From: Celeribacter indicus
Lineage (GTDB): Bacteria > Pseudomonadota > Alphaproteobacteria > Rhodobacterales > Rhodobacteraceae
Assembly: GCF_000819565.1 (NCBI RefSeq)
Contig: NZ_CP004393.1
Coordinates: 1,798,001-1,862,000, forward strand
DNA: 64,000 bases
Reading direction: 5' to 3'
Shown here: positions 42,802-52,600 of the stretch, in pieces
Layout of the letters: each line of letters opens with the position of its first letter
How positions within the stretch are numbered: the stretch's first letter is position 1
The notes under the pieces: model-generated
What the model was told of the DNA's origin: nothing
The model's database searches: none
What the model saw: only the letters and a program-made list of their open reading frames with translations
Made by a program: the position numbers and the translations under genes

Positions 42802-43466
42802 TGCTGACGCTCGACCTGACGAATGCGCCGCGCTGGCACGACCTCGCCACCGGCGTCCGGGTGCAGCTGCGCCCGCTGACCACCGCGCTGATGGTGGCGA
42901 CCCGCAGCGATCCCGCCGTGGAAGCCGTGCCGGAGGACGCCTCCGATGAGGAACGCGCCGTCGCCTTCGCCAAGGCGCTGGCGCGGCGGGCGGTGCTCGC
43001 CTGGGAGGGCATCGGCGATGCGGACGGCAATCCCATCGAGACGAGCCCCGAGGCCATCGACGCACTGCTCGATGTCTGGCCGATTTTCGAGGCCTTCCAG
43101 CTGACCTACGTCTCCAAAGGCCTGTTGCTGGAGCAGGAAAAAAAACGCCTCCGCGCTCTCGCCGAGTGGTCCTTCGGCGGGGGCGACCGATACTGCGACG
43201 CCTGCGCGCAAGCCTGCCCGGACTGCCCGGCGCGGCTGAACCGTCCAGAAACTCCGGAGGGCTGGCAGGTCTGGGATCTGGTCGGCCGCCTCGGCGGCCA
43301 GCTGCGGGCGCTGCCGGGAGCGGTGATCGGCTGGGACATGTCGGCGGCGCTGGCGCTCGGTGACGCGCTCGGCGTGCCGCCGCTCGCCATGGCCGAACTG
43401 CTGCCCGTCATCGAAGCGGTGATGGTCGCGAAACTCAACGAACAGATGGAACGTCCCGATGGCTGA
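42801..43466 (+). CDS. Tail assembly chaperone-position protein
   Basis: 221 residues between the tube and tape-measure genes, the position of lambda gpG/GT or GTA gp10. The N-terminus is LTLDLTNAPRWHDLATGVRV; a cysteine cluster CDACAQACPDCPARL at about 133-147 may bind zinc. A run of eight As (about 43138-43145, read GAA AAA AAA CGC) is a potential -1 slippery site. The -1 frame stays open to 43363 but is Arg-rich. It overlaps the tape-measure start by 8 bp. Confidence 0.7.
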   Translation: MLTLDLTNAPRWHDLATGVRVQLRPLTTALMVATRSDPAVEAVPEDASDEERAVAFAKALARRAVLAWEGIGDADGNPIETSPEAIDALLDVWPIFEAFQLTYVSKGLLLEQEKKRLRALAEWSFGGGDRYCDACAQACPDCPARLNRPETPEGWQVWDLVGRLGGQLRALPGAVIGWDMSAALALGDALGVPPLAMAELLPVIEAVMVAKLNEQMERPDG

Positions 43467-45894
43467 AAAGCGTGTGTCCGTCCGCCTCGCGGCGGTCGGC
43501 GGACGACAGGTGCGCGCCGAGCTGGAAGGTGTCGGCGAGGCCGGATCGCGCGGCTTCGGACGGCTCAGCCGGGAGATGGACGCGGCGAACGCTCGGCTAG
43601 CGGCCTTCTCGCGCCGGGTGCGTGTGGCCGCCGCCGCCGCTGTGGCGGCGGCCGTCGCCGCGGGGGTGGCGATGATCCGCTCTGGCCTCCAGACGGTCGA
43701 TGCGCAGGCGAAGTTGGCGCAGTCCCTCGGCACCACCGTCGCCTCGATCCAGACGCTGGAGCGCGCGGGCGAACTGGCGGGCGTATCCATGTCCGGCATC
43801 GAACAGGCCACAAAAGACCTGACGCGCCGCCTCAGCCAGGCGGCGGCCGGGACAGGACCGGCAGCCGACGCGCTCGACCGGCTGGGCCTTTCGGCCAACG
43901 ACCTGATCGCGCTGCCGCTGGACCAGCGCGTCGGCGCGATCAACGCCGCCATCGAGAACTTCGTGCCTGTCGCCGAACGCGCGGCTGTCGCAGGGCAGCT
44001 CTTCGGCGAGGAAGGCTCCATCGCCATGTCGCGGATCGACACCGCGACGCTGCGCCAGGCGACCGAGGACGTACTTGCCTTCGGTGTCGTCGTCTCCGAA
44101 CAGGATGCCGACCAGATCGAGCGGACGAACGACGCGGTCTCGCGCCTCGGGCTGATCTGGCGCGGTTTGTCGAACCAGCTCGCCGTCGCTGCGGCCCCCG
44201 CGCTGGAAGCGGTTGCCAATGCCATGGCGGCCATCGCCAGCCGCACCGGGCCGCTCGGCATCGCCATTCGCGGCCTTTTCGACAATATCGGCCGCCTGAC
44301 CACCTATGCCGTGACCTTCACGACCTTCCTCGCGGGCCGCTGGGTCGCCGGACTGGCCGCTGCGGCGCTGTCGGTGCGTGGGTTCGCCACCGCGCTCGTC
44401 GTCCTGCGCGGGGCTCTGATCCGCACAGGCATCGGTGCGCTGATCGTCGGCGTCGGCGAACTCATATATCAGCTGTCCCAATTCGTGGCCCGCGTGGGCG
44501 GGGTCGGCGAAGCCTTCCGGCTGCTCTCCGACCTGGCCTCCGAGGTCTGGTCGCGCATCGGGCTCGCGCTCGACGCCGCGCTGGCCCGCATGGCCGCCGG
44601 ATGGGAGGGGCTGAAGGTCGCCGCGCTCTCGGCTCTTGACGGCACCGTCGCGGGCGTCGTGGGTTTTGGGGACCGCACTGTCGCGATCTTCCAGGGGGCC
44701 TATGATGGCGCGGTGGCGATCTGGGGCGGCCTGCCGGGCGCCATCGGCGATTTCGCCTACCAGGCCGCAAACGGGCTGATCGGCGGGGTCGAGGCGATGC
44801 TGAACGGCGTGGTCACCCGCATCAACAGCTTCATCGAGACCCTGAACGCCGCGCTGGCCCTGCTGCCCGAATGGGCGACCGGCGAAGGCGGCGTGCGGAT
44901 CGGCACGCTCGACGCGGTGGACCTGAGCCGGATCGACAACCCGTTCGAGGGGGCCGCGACGGCGGCCGGCACCGCGGCGGCCGATGCGTTCTCGGCGGCG
45001 CTTTCTCGGACCTACATCACTCCGCCCGATCTCGGTCTCGGCGCGATGGCGGAAGACGCGCGTTCCCGCGCCGATGCCTATCGCGAGGCCGCGGGCATGC
45101 TGACCGATGCCGCGACCCGGCCGCTTGCTGCCTGGCAGGCGCTGAAGGATGCCGTGACCGGGTCCGGCACGGAGGCCGAGACCGCGCTGACGGACGCCGC
45201 GACCTCCGCCGATGCGCTGGCGGCCGGGCTCGACGACACTGCAGCCGCTGCCAATGGCGCCGGAGGTGCTGCCCGCAATGCCGGAACCGCCGCTGGCGAA
45301 GGGGCCGAGCGTGCCCTGACCGGCTGGCAGGCCGTGACGGCAGCGCTCTCGGACTATGCCAGCCGGGCGCGGGAGATCGGCGGAGATATCGGCCAGAGCC
45401 TCGTCAGCGCGTTTCAGTCGGCCGAGGACGCGGTCGGGGAGTTCGTGAAGACCGGCAAGCTGAACTTCCGCGATCTGGTGACTTCGCTCATCGCCGATCT
45501 GGCGAAACTGGCGGCGCGGCGGTTCATTCTCGGTCCCATCGCCAACGCGCTCTCGGGCGCGCTCGGTGGCGCGGGCGGGATCTTCGCCAACATTCTGCAC
45601 GCGGGCGGCATGGTCGGCTCGTCCGGCCCCTCGCGCATGGTCCCAGCCATGGCATTCGCCGCCGCGCCCCGGATGCATTCTGGCGGCGCGGTGGGGCTTC
45701 GGCACGACGAGGTTCCGGCAATCCTGCAGCGCGGCGAACGGGTGCTCTCGCGCCGCGAAGCGCAGAGCTACGGCGCTGGCGGCGGGATCAACGTCACGAT
45801 CATGGCGCGGGACGCCGAGAGTTTCCGACAATCCCGCACGCAGGTCGCGGCGGATATCGCCCGGGCGGTTTCGCTCGGGCGGAGGGGCATGTGA
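43459..45894 (+). CDS. Tail tape measure protein
   Basis: 811 residues. It has an N-terminal coiled coil (RLSREMDAANARLAAFSRRV), hydrophobic segments around VRVAAAAAVAAAVAAGVAMI and in the 270-330 region, and long Ala-rich helices. The C-terminus carries the lambda-family tape-measure domain (LNFRDLVTSLIADLAKLAAR, then HAGGMVGSSGPSRMVPAMAF and VPAILQRGERVLSRREAQ). It sets tail length and passes into the host envelope. By the usual 1.5 Angstrom per residue this predicts a tail of about 120 nm. Confidence 0.93.
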   Translation: MAEKRVSVRLAAVGGRQVRAELEGVGEAGSRGFGRLSREMDAANARLAAFSRRVRVAAAAAVAAAVAAGVAMIRSGLQTVDAQAKLAQSLGTTVASIQTLERAGELAGVSMSGIEQATKDLTRRLSQAAAGTGPAADALDRLGLSANDLIALPLDQRVGAINAAIENFVPVAERAAVAGQLFGEEGSIAMSRIDTATLRQATEDVLAFGVVVSEQDADQIERTNDAVSRLGLIWRGLSNQLAVAAAPALEAVANAMAAIASRTGPLGIAIRGLFDNIGRLTTYAVTFTTFLAGRWVAGLAAAALSVRGFATALVVLRGALIRTGIGALIVGVGELIYQLSQFVARVGGVGEAFRLLSDLASEVWSRIGLALDAALARMAAGWEGLKVAALSALDGTVAGVVGFGDRTVAIFQGAYDGAVAIWGGLPGAIGDFAYQAANGLIGGVEAMLNGVVTRINSFIETLNAALALLPEWATGEGGVRIGTLDAVDLSRIDNPFEGAATAAGTAAADAFSAALSRTYITPPDLGLGAMAEDARSRADAYREAAGMLTDAATRPLAAWQALKDAVTGSGTEAETALTDAATSADALAAGLDDTAAAANGAGGAARNAGTAAGEGAERALTGWQAVTAALSDYASRAREIGGDIGQSLVSAFQSAEDAVGEFVKTGKLNFRDLVTSLIADLAKLAARRFILGPIANALSGALGGAGGIFANILHAGGMVGSSGPSRMVPAMAFAAAPRMHSGGAVGLRHDEVPAILQRGERVLSRREAQSYGAGGGINVTIMARDAESFRQSRTQVAADIARAVSLGRRGM

Positions 45895-46520
45895 TGGCGT
45901 TCCATGAGGTCCGGTTCCCGGACAACATCAGCCGCGGCGCGCGCGGCGGGCCGGAACGGCGCACCCAGATCGTCGAGCTCGCCTCGGGCGACGAGGAGCG
46001 CAACGCCAGTTGGGCCAATTCGCGCCGCCGCTACGATGTGGCCTTCGGCATCCGCCGGGCCGACGATCTGGCGGCGGTGGTCGCCTTCTTCGAGGCGCGG
46101 AACGGCCGGCTCCATGGCTTCCGGTTCAAGGACTGGGGCGATTACAAGTCTTGCCCGCCTTCGGGAGCACCGACCCCGACAGACCAGGTGATCGGCACCG
46201 GCGACGGCACGACGACCGCCTTCCAGCTGGTGAAGCGCTACGCCTCGGGCAGCCAGACGTGGATGCGGACCATCGCCAAGCCGGTCGCGGGCTCGGTCAC
46301 CATCGCCCTGAATGGCGCGCCGCAAGGGTCCGGCTGGTCCGTCGATACCACGACCGGCGTCATCAACTTCACCACCGCGCCGGGTGCTGGCGTCACGATC
46401 ACCGCTGGCTTCGAATTCGACGTCCCGGTCCGCTTCGACACTGACGCTCTCGACGTGACGCTCGACCTCGAACGGCTGGGCTCGATCACCTCCATCCCGC
46501 TCTTGGAGATCCGACGATGA
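45894..46520 (+). CDS. Distal tail protein, TIGR02217/DUF2460 family (GTA gp12-like)
   Basis: 208 residues (FHEVRFPDNISRGARGGPER, then YDVAFGIRRADDLAAVVAFF and RFDTDALDVTLDLERLGSIT). This matches the TIGR02217 family, gp12 of the Rhodobacter gene transfer agent, which forms the distal tail ring. It overlaps the tape-measure stop (TGATG) and the next gene (ATGA). Confidence 0.9.
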   Translation: MAFHEVRFPDNISRGARGGPERRTQIVELASGDEERNASWANSRRRYDVAFGIRRADDLAAVVAFFEARNGRLHGFRFKDWGDYKSCPPSGAPTPTDQVIGTGDGTTTAFQLVKRYASGSQTWMRTIAKPVAGSVTIALNGAPQGSGWSVDTTTGVINFTTAPGAGVTITAGFEFDVPVRFDTDALDVTLDLERLGSITSIPLLEIRR

Positions 46521-46867
46521 ATGACGAAACCGGATTTCTGGCGGCGGCGCTGAAGGAACTGCTCGCCTCCACGGCGGTGATCCTCGCCGCCTGGGGCGCG
46601 CTCGGGGGGGCGACCAATGCGCTGACGACGAAGATGCGGCTGCGCGATGCGCTGCGCCACATCCTGCTTGGCGGTCTGATCGCGGCCGGGATGGGCAGCC
46701 TCTCCATGGCCGTCATCACGTCTTGGCTCAGCCTGCCGCCCGAGGCGATCCCGGCCGGGGGCGCGGCGGGTTCGGCCGCCTATCTGGTCGGCGTCTTCGG
46801 CCCCGCCTTCATCGAGGTGCTGCTCGCCCGCCTGCGCCACGCCGGGAAAGGCGACGGCGATGCATGA
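46517..46867 (+). CDS. Membrane protein of the lysis cassette, holin-like
   Basis: 116 residues with three hydrophobic segments (STAVILAAWGALGGATNAL, HILLGGLIAAGMGSLSMAVI, AGGAAGSAAYLVGVFGPAFI) and a charged C-terminus. It lies just upstream of the lysozyme and is a reasonable holin candidate. Assignment rests on position and topology. Confidence 0.6.
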   Translation: MNDETGFLAAALKELLASTAVILAAWGALGGATNALTTKMRLRDALRHILLGGLIAAGMGSLSMAVITSWLSLPPEAIPAGGAAGSAAYLVGVFGPAFIEVLLARLRHAGKGDGDA

Positions 46868-46991
46868 CCTTCTCCGCCTCGCGCGTTCCCTGCGCTGCGA
46901 TCCGACCGATCCTGGCCAGGCCTTCCGCCACCGGCTGGGCGTCGGCATCGCCATCGCCGCGCTGATCCTGATCCTCTCGCTTCTGGGGTGA
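46860..46991 (+). CDS. 43-residue single-span membrane peptide in the lysis cassette
   Basis: The ATG lies within the end of the preceding gene (8-bp overlap). The product begins MHDLLRLARSLRCDPTDPGQ and ends in a hydrophobic helix (VGIAIAALILILSLLG). Tight packing and a clean membrane span suggest it is real. It could be a holin partner or antiholin. Confidence 0.55.
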   Translation: MHDLLRLARSLRCDPTDPGQAFRHRLGVGIAIAALILILSLLG

Positions 46992-46996
46992 TTTCC

Positions 46997-47677
46997 ATGC
47001 AGATGACTGCCAAGAAAATGTCTGATCGCGGCCTATTGGCCCTCGTCCGGCACGAAGGCATCGTGCCCGGACCCTACCGTGATGTGAAACAGGTCTGGAC
47101 CTTCGGCATCGGCCACACGGCTGCCGCCGGGGCACCCGATCCCGACACCATGCCGCGCGGCATGCCCGCCGATCTGGACGCCGGGATCCGAGAAGCGTTC
47201 CGGGTCTTCCGAGCCGATCTTGCGCGCTACGAGGCCGCCGTCCTGCGCGCCGTGAAGGTGCCGCTCGAGCCGCACGAATTCGATGCGCTGGTCTCGTTTC
47301 ACTACAACACCGGCGGCATCTCCAAGGCGGCGCTCACCCGGCACCTGAACACGGGCGACCGGGCCGCAGCCGCGGCAGCCTTCATGGGCTGGCTCAAACC
47401 CGCCGCGATCCGCCCGCGCCGTGAGGCCGAGCGCGCTCTCTTCGTCAAGGGCCGCTATCCCGCCGGCACCATTCCCGTCTGGTCGGTGGATCGCAACGGC
47501 CAGGTCGATTTCTCGCGACCGATCCGGCGTCTGACCGAGAACGAGGCGCTGGCGCTGCTGCATCCCGCAAGCGTGCCGATACCGAGACCATCCGTGCCTG
47601 CCGCCACACCTGAACCGGCAATCAGCTGGGCCGCACGGCTGGCCGCCTTCTTTTCCACCCTGATCCGGAGGGCCTGA
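46997..47677 (+). CDS. Endolysin, GH24 lysozyme
   Basis: 226 residues. The T4-type lysozyme catalytic triad is visible: E20 in VRHEGIVPGPYRD, D29 and T41 in WTFGIGHT. A second conserved part (FDALVSFHYNTGGISKAALT) follows. The C-terminus has a Pro-rich linker and a short hydrophobic tail (ISWAARLAAFFSTLIRRA) that may anchor it to membrane. It degrades peptidoglycan at lysis. ATG 46997 was preferred to GTG 46988. Confidence 0.9.
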   Translation: MQMTAKKMSDRGLLALVRHEGIVPGPYRDVKQVWTFGIGHTAAAGAPDPDTMPRGMPADLDAGIREAFRVFRADLARYEAAVLRAVKVPLEPHEFDALVSFHYNTGGISKAALTRHLNTGDRAAAAAAFMGWLKPAAIRPRREAERALFVKGRYPAGTIPVWSVDRNGQVDFSRPIRRLTENEALALLHPASVPIPRPSVPAATPEPAISWAARLAAFFSTLIRRA

Positions 47678-47682
47678 TCCCT

Positions 47683-47913
47683 ATGCGCTACATCCGACTG
47701 ACCTCGCTCACCTGGTGGGCGGGGTGCTTCGCCATGCTCACCGGCATTGCCTCGCTCGCACTGCCCGCCACCGGGCCGCTCGGGGAACTCTCACGCTTCG
47801 TCGCGCTGCTCGCAGGTTCAGGCGACACCTCGCCCGCTGGGCTGATGTTCCTCGGGCTGGGCCTGATCGGCCTGCGTGACCGGATCGAGCGCGGGTTCCG
47901 CGGCAACAAGTGA
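47683..47913 (+). CDS. Small membrane protein of the lysis cassette
   Basis: 76 residues with two hydrophobic segments (WWAGCFAMLTGIASLALPA and LMFLGLGLIGLRDRI) and a basic C-terminus. It lies 5 bp after the lysozyme. It may be a spanin/holin-type accessory; no lipoprotein box is seen. Confidence 0.6.
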   Translation: MRYIRLTSLTWWAGCFAMLTGIASLALPATGPLGELSRFVALLAGSGDTSPAGLMFLGLGLIGLRDRIERGFRGNK

Positions 47914-48198
47914 TCACCGCAGGCGATGTTTCACCTTCAGGAAACTCATCAGCTTTTCCGGGCGATTTGCGAACGGCGAGACTTCCTCGAGCACGGGCAA
48001 TCCAAGTTCTTGCCTCGCCGACGTAAGATTCCCGAGATGCGGCCCGATCGAAGCGGGATCTCGGTCCGGCAGTCCGCGCCTGCACTGATCTACGATTTCG
48101 GACCGGCTAATCCGAAGCCCCCGCTGCTTTCGGTCCACCGCATCCTGATAAGCGGCGTCAGTGATCGCATATTCGCTTTCCTTCCAAGACTGTCCCAT
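47914..48198 (-). CDS. Reverse-strand small protein inside the tail/lysis region, probable moron
   Basis: 94 residues from ATG 48198 with GGAGG 5 nt upstream. It is helical (KESEYAITDAAYQDAVDRKQ, then LRISRSEIVDQCRRGLPDRD and GNLTSARQELGLPVLEEVSP). The second half resembles the small N-terminal domain that precedes HNH and DUF3883 nuclease domains, including the one at 10127. It is the only minus-strand gene in the late region. Its stop abuts the stop of the plus-strand gene before it. Confidence 0.6.
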   Translation of the reverse strand: MGQSWKESEYAITDAAYQDAVDRKQRGLRISRSEIVDQCRRGLPDRDPASIGPHLGNLTSARQELGLPVLEEVSPFANRPEKLMSFLKVKHRLR

Positions 48199-48312
48199 TC
48201 CGACCTCCAAGTTGGTTTTGGGATCAGGTTACCGCCTCAACCAATAGTTGTCGTCTAACGTTTTGCGTGGCCTGTGCCTCGATCTCGACGACCGAATGAC
48301 AGGAACCTGCCG

Positions 48313-49197
48313 ATGAAATCCCTCTCGCCCGAGCTTCAGGCCCATCTCGACGAGGGCACGACGACGCTCGGCTGGTGCTGGCGGATCGCCCGGGCCGACG
48401 GCGTCACCTTCGGCTTCACCGATCACGACCGCACGCTCAGCTTCGATGGCACGGACTTCGAACCCGAGAGCGGGCTGACGGCGTCCGAGGTTCGCTCGGG
48501 CTCGGACCTGTCGGTCGATGCGCAGGACGCGGAAGGCGTGCTGACCTCCGACCGCATCACCGAGACCGACATCCTCGACGGCCGCTGGGACAATGCAGCG
48601 GTCGAGGTCTGGCGCGTGAACTGGGCCGACACCGGACAGCGCGTGCTGATGCGGCGCGGAGCCATCGGTCAGATCCGGCGCGGGCGGCTTGCCTTCGTCG
48701 CGGAGGTGCGCTCGCTGGCCCATGTGCTGGGCCAGACGGTCGGGCGGACTTTCCAGGCGAGTTGCGATGCGGCGCTCGGCGATGCGCGCTGCGGCGTCGA
48801 TCTGGAGGACCCGGCCTACAAGGGCGCAGGTGCTGTGGTCGACCTTCTGCGTGACCGCGCATTCACCGCCTCCGGTCTCGGCGGCTTCGAGCTGAGCTGG
48901 TTCACCTTCGGCACAATCGAATGGACCTCCGGCGCGAACGCTGGGCGGCGCACCGAGGTGCTGGGCCATGACCTTACGGACGGCATCGCTGTGCTGACCC
49001 TGCTCGAGGCACCAGTGCGGGCCATCAGCGAGGGCGACGCCTTCACCATCCGTGCGGGCTGCGACAAGCGGCTGGAGACCTGCGGCGCGAAGTTCGGCAA
49101 TACCGCCAACTTCCGCGGCTTCCCGCATATCCCCGGCCAGGACACGGTGCTGCGCTACGCCACCAAGGACGGCGGGCACGAGGGAGGTGTGCTGTGA
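48313..49197 (+). CDS. Tail hub protein, TIGR02218/DUF2163 family (GTA gp13-like)
   Basis: 294 residues. TIGR02218 features are clear: LDEGTTTLGWCWRIARADGV, then FGFTDHDRTLSFDGTDFEPE, and C-terminal CDKRLETCGAKFGNTANFRG with its conserved cysteines. It is the counterpart of GTA gp13 and bridges distal tail and megatron. Its stop overlaps the GTG of the peptidase gene. Confidence 0.9.
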   Translation: MKSLSPELQAHLDEGTTTLGWCWRIARADGVTFGFTDHDRTLSFDGTDFEPESGLTASEVRSGSDLSVDAQDAEGVLTSDRITETDILDGRWDNAAVEVWRVNWADTGQRVLMRRGAIGQIRRGRLAFVAEVRSLAHVLGQTVGRTFQASCDAALGDARCGVDLEDPAYKGAGAVVDLLRDRAFTASGLGGFELSWFTFGTIEWTSGANAGRRTEVLGHDLTDGIAVLTLLEAPVRAISEGDAFTIRAGCDKRLETCGAKFGNTANFRGFPHIPGQDTVLRYATKDGGHEGGVL

Positions 49198-49628
49198 CCT
49201 CCGCCGATCCCACCCGCGTCATTGCCATCGCGCGGTCCTGGCTCGGCACGCCGTATCACGACCAGGCAAGCCTCAAGGGCGTCGGCTGCGACTGCCTTGG
49301 TCTTGCCCGCGGCGTCTGGCGCGAAGTGGTGGGTCCCGAGCCGTTTCCGATGCCGCCCTACTGCCGCGACTGGGGCGAGACGGGCCCGAACGAAGTGCTG
49401 GCAGAAGGCGCGCGCCGCATGATGCCCGAGATCGCCCCGGCCGATGCCACTCCCGGTGCACTGGTCCTCTTCCGGATGATGCCCCGCGCCATCGCCAAGC
49501 ATGTCGGGATCCTGACCGGCCCCGACAGATTCCTCCATGCCTATGAGCGGCTTGGCGTGATTGAGGAGCCGCTGACCCAAGCCTGGCGACGGCGCATCGC
49601 CTTCGCTTTCATCTTCCCGCAAAGCTGA
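49194..49628 (+). CDS. NlpC/P60 tail peptidase (GTA gp14-like)
   Basis: 144 residues from a GTG start. Catalytic Cys34 lies in GVGCDCLGLARGVWRE and the His in AIAKHVGILTG near residue 101. The family (TIGR02219) cuts peptidoglycan peptides during DNA entry. It sits between the TIGR02218 and megatron genes, as in GTAs. Confidence 0.9.
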   Translation: MTSADPTRVIAIARSWLGTPYHDQASLKGVGCDCLGLARGVWREVVGPEPFPMPPYCRDWGETGPNEVLAEGARRMMPEIAPADATPGALVLFRMMPRAIAKHVGILTGPDRFLHAYERLGVIEEPLTQAWRRRIAFAFIFPQS

Positions 49629-49637
49629 GATCCCGAC

Positions 49638-52600
49638 ATGGCCACCCTCATTCTCGGCGCCGCCGGTGCCGCCATCGGCGGCTCGATCGGTGGCGCGATC
49701 CTCGGCGTCAGCGCGGCGACCATCGGCGGCTTCATCGGTTCCACCATCGGCTCGGTCGTCGACAGCTGGATCGTGTCCTCGCTCGCACCGACCCAACGGA
49801 TCGAAGGCGCGCGGCTCGACAGCTTGCGCATCACGTCCTCGACCGAGGGGGCGGTGATCCCGCGCCTCTACGGCCGAATGCGGATCGGCGGGAACATCAT
49901 CTGGGCCACCGATTTCCGCGAGGAGACGAAGACCACCACGCAGGGCGGCGGCAAGGGCGGTGGAGGCGGCAAGGTCAAGACGACCGAGTATCTCTACTAT
50001 GCCTCCTTCGCCGTGGCGCTCTGCGAGGGGCCGATCACCGGGATCGGGCGCATCTGGGCCGACGGAAAGCCGATGGGCCTCTCGGGCGTCACCTGGCGCT
50101 GGTATCCCGGCGACGAGGCGCAGGCGGCCGATCCGTTCATCGCGGCGAAGATGGGCGCGGCCAACACTCCGGCCTATCGCAGCACGGCCTATGTCGTTTT
50201 CGAGGAACTGCCGCTGTCGAGCTACGGCAACCGCCTGCCGCAGCTGTCCTTCGAGGTGTTCCGACCGCTCGCCGACCCCGACACAGCCGAGGGGCTGACC
50301 CGCGCTGTCACCCTGATCCCGGCCTCGGGCGAGTTCACCTATGCCACCCAGGCCATCCGCAAATCCTCCGGCGGCGCGACGCAGGCCGAAAACTTGAACG
50401 CGCTACCCGACACCGCCGACATGGTGGTCGCGCTCGACCGCCTGCAGGCCATGGCGCCGGCCGTCGAGAGCGTCAGCCTCGTCGTCGCCTGGTTCGGCGA
50501 CGACCTGCGCGCGGGTTCCTGCAAGCTGCGCCCGGGCGTCGAGGTCACGGCGAAATCCACGGCGCCGGTCGGCTGGTCGGTCAATGGCGTCAGCCGCGCC
50601 AATGCCATCCTCGTCAGCCGCGACGCTGAAGACCGCCCTGTCTATGGCGGCACGCCCGCTGATTTTGCCGTGGTACAGGCGATCCGGGAGATGAAAGCGC
50701 GTGGGCTGCGTGTGACCTTCTATCCGTTCATCCTGATGGATGTGCCGCCCGGCAACACGCTGCCGAACCCGTATTCCGACAATGCCGCCGAGACCGGCCA
50801 GCCCACATTCCCCTGGCGCGGCCGGATCACCTGTTCGCCCGCGGCAGGCTATGCCGGGAGCGTAGACAAGACGGCTACTGCCGCCAGCCAGGTCGCGGCC
50901 TTCTTCGGCAGCGTCAGCCCCTCCGACTTCGCGATCTCAGGCGAGACCGTCTCCTGGACGGGCCCGTCCGGCGACTGGGGCCTGCGCCGCATGATGCTGC
51001 ATTACGCCCATCTCTGCGCGGTGGCAGGCGGGGTCGACGCTTTCCTGATCGGCTCTGAAATGCGCGGCCTGACCACCATCCGCTCGGGCGCCAGCAGCTA
51101 TCCCGCTGTTACCGCGTTCAAGGCGCTCGCCGCCGACGTGCGCGCCATTCTCGGGGCGGGCACGGAGATCGGCTATGCGGCCGACTGGTCGGAATACTTC
51201 GGCCATCATCCGGGCGACGGCAGCGGCGATGTCTATTTCCACCTCGACCCGCTCTGGTCGGACGCCAACATCGATTTCGTCGGCATCGACAATTACATGC
51301 CGCTCTCCGACTGGCGCGACGGCTTCGGGCATGCGGATGCGGCCGAAGGCTGGCCCGCGATCTACGACCGGGCCTATCTGCAGGAGAACATCGCGGGTAG
51401 CGAAGGCTTCGACTGGTTCTACGCATCGGCGGCGGATCGGTCGGCGCAAGTGCGCACGCCGATCACCGATGGCGCCGCCGGCAAGCCGTGGGTCTTCCGC
51501 TACAAGGATCTGCGCAGCTGGTGGTCGAACCCGCATTACAATCGCCCGGGCGGGGTAGAGAGCGGCACGCCGACGGCGTGGGTGCCGCAATCGAAACCCA
51601 TCCGCTTCACCGAACTCGGCTGCCCGGCCATCGACCGGGGCACGAACCAGCCCAATGTCTTCTTCGACCCGAAGTCGTCGGAGAGCTTCACGCCGTATTT
51701 CTCGCGGGGCTGGCGCGACGACACCATCCAGCGCGCCTATCTCGAGGCGACCTACCTGTTCTGGGGCGAGGCCGCGAACAACCCGGTGTCCTCGGTCTAC
51801 GGCGGCCGGATGGTCGATGTGCCGGAATGCGTGGCATGGACCTGGGACGCGCGGCCGTATCCGTTCTTCCCTGAACTGACCGACGTCTGGACCGACGGAC
51901 CGAACTGGCGGCTCGGCCATTGGCTGACCGGCCGCCTTGGCGCGGTGTCGCTGGCGGCCCTCGTGCGGCACCTCTGCCTGCGCGCCGATCTGCCCGAGGA
52001 TCGCATCGACGTCACCGGCCTCTGGGGCGCGGTCGAGGGCTATGCCATTGGCGCGCTGGAAAGCCCTCGGGCCTCGATCACCACGCTGGCGCGCCACTTC
52101 GGCTTCGATGCCGTCGAGACCGAGGGCGTGATCCGCTTCATCATGCGCGGCCGGGCCTCCGTCGCCACCCTGGAGCCCGATGATCTGGTCGCCGCGCGCG
52201 AGGGCGACGTGCTGGAACTGACACGCGGCCAGGAGACCGAGCTGCCACAGGCCCTGAAGTGGCAGGTCGCCCGCGCCGACGAGGATTACGAAGCGGCTCA
52301 GGTCGAGGCCAGGCGCATCACCGTCGACACGACGCGCATCGCCTCCGAGAGCTTCCCGATGGCGGTGCCGCCCGAGGAAGCGGAGCGCCGTTGCCGCCGC
52401 GCGCTGATGGAAGCTTGGACCGGTCGCGAGACGGCGGCGTTCCGTCTTCCGCCCTCGCGGCTGGCGCTCGACCCGGCCGATGTCGTCATGCTCGCCCATG
52501 ACGGCCGGTCCATCCCGCTTCGGCTCATCTCGATTGCCGACGCCGACGCGCGCGGCACCGAGGCCGTCCGCCAGGATCGGGAGGCCTACGACCTGCCGCC

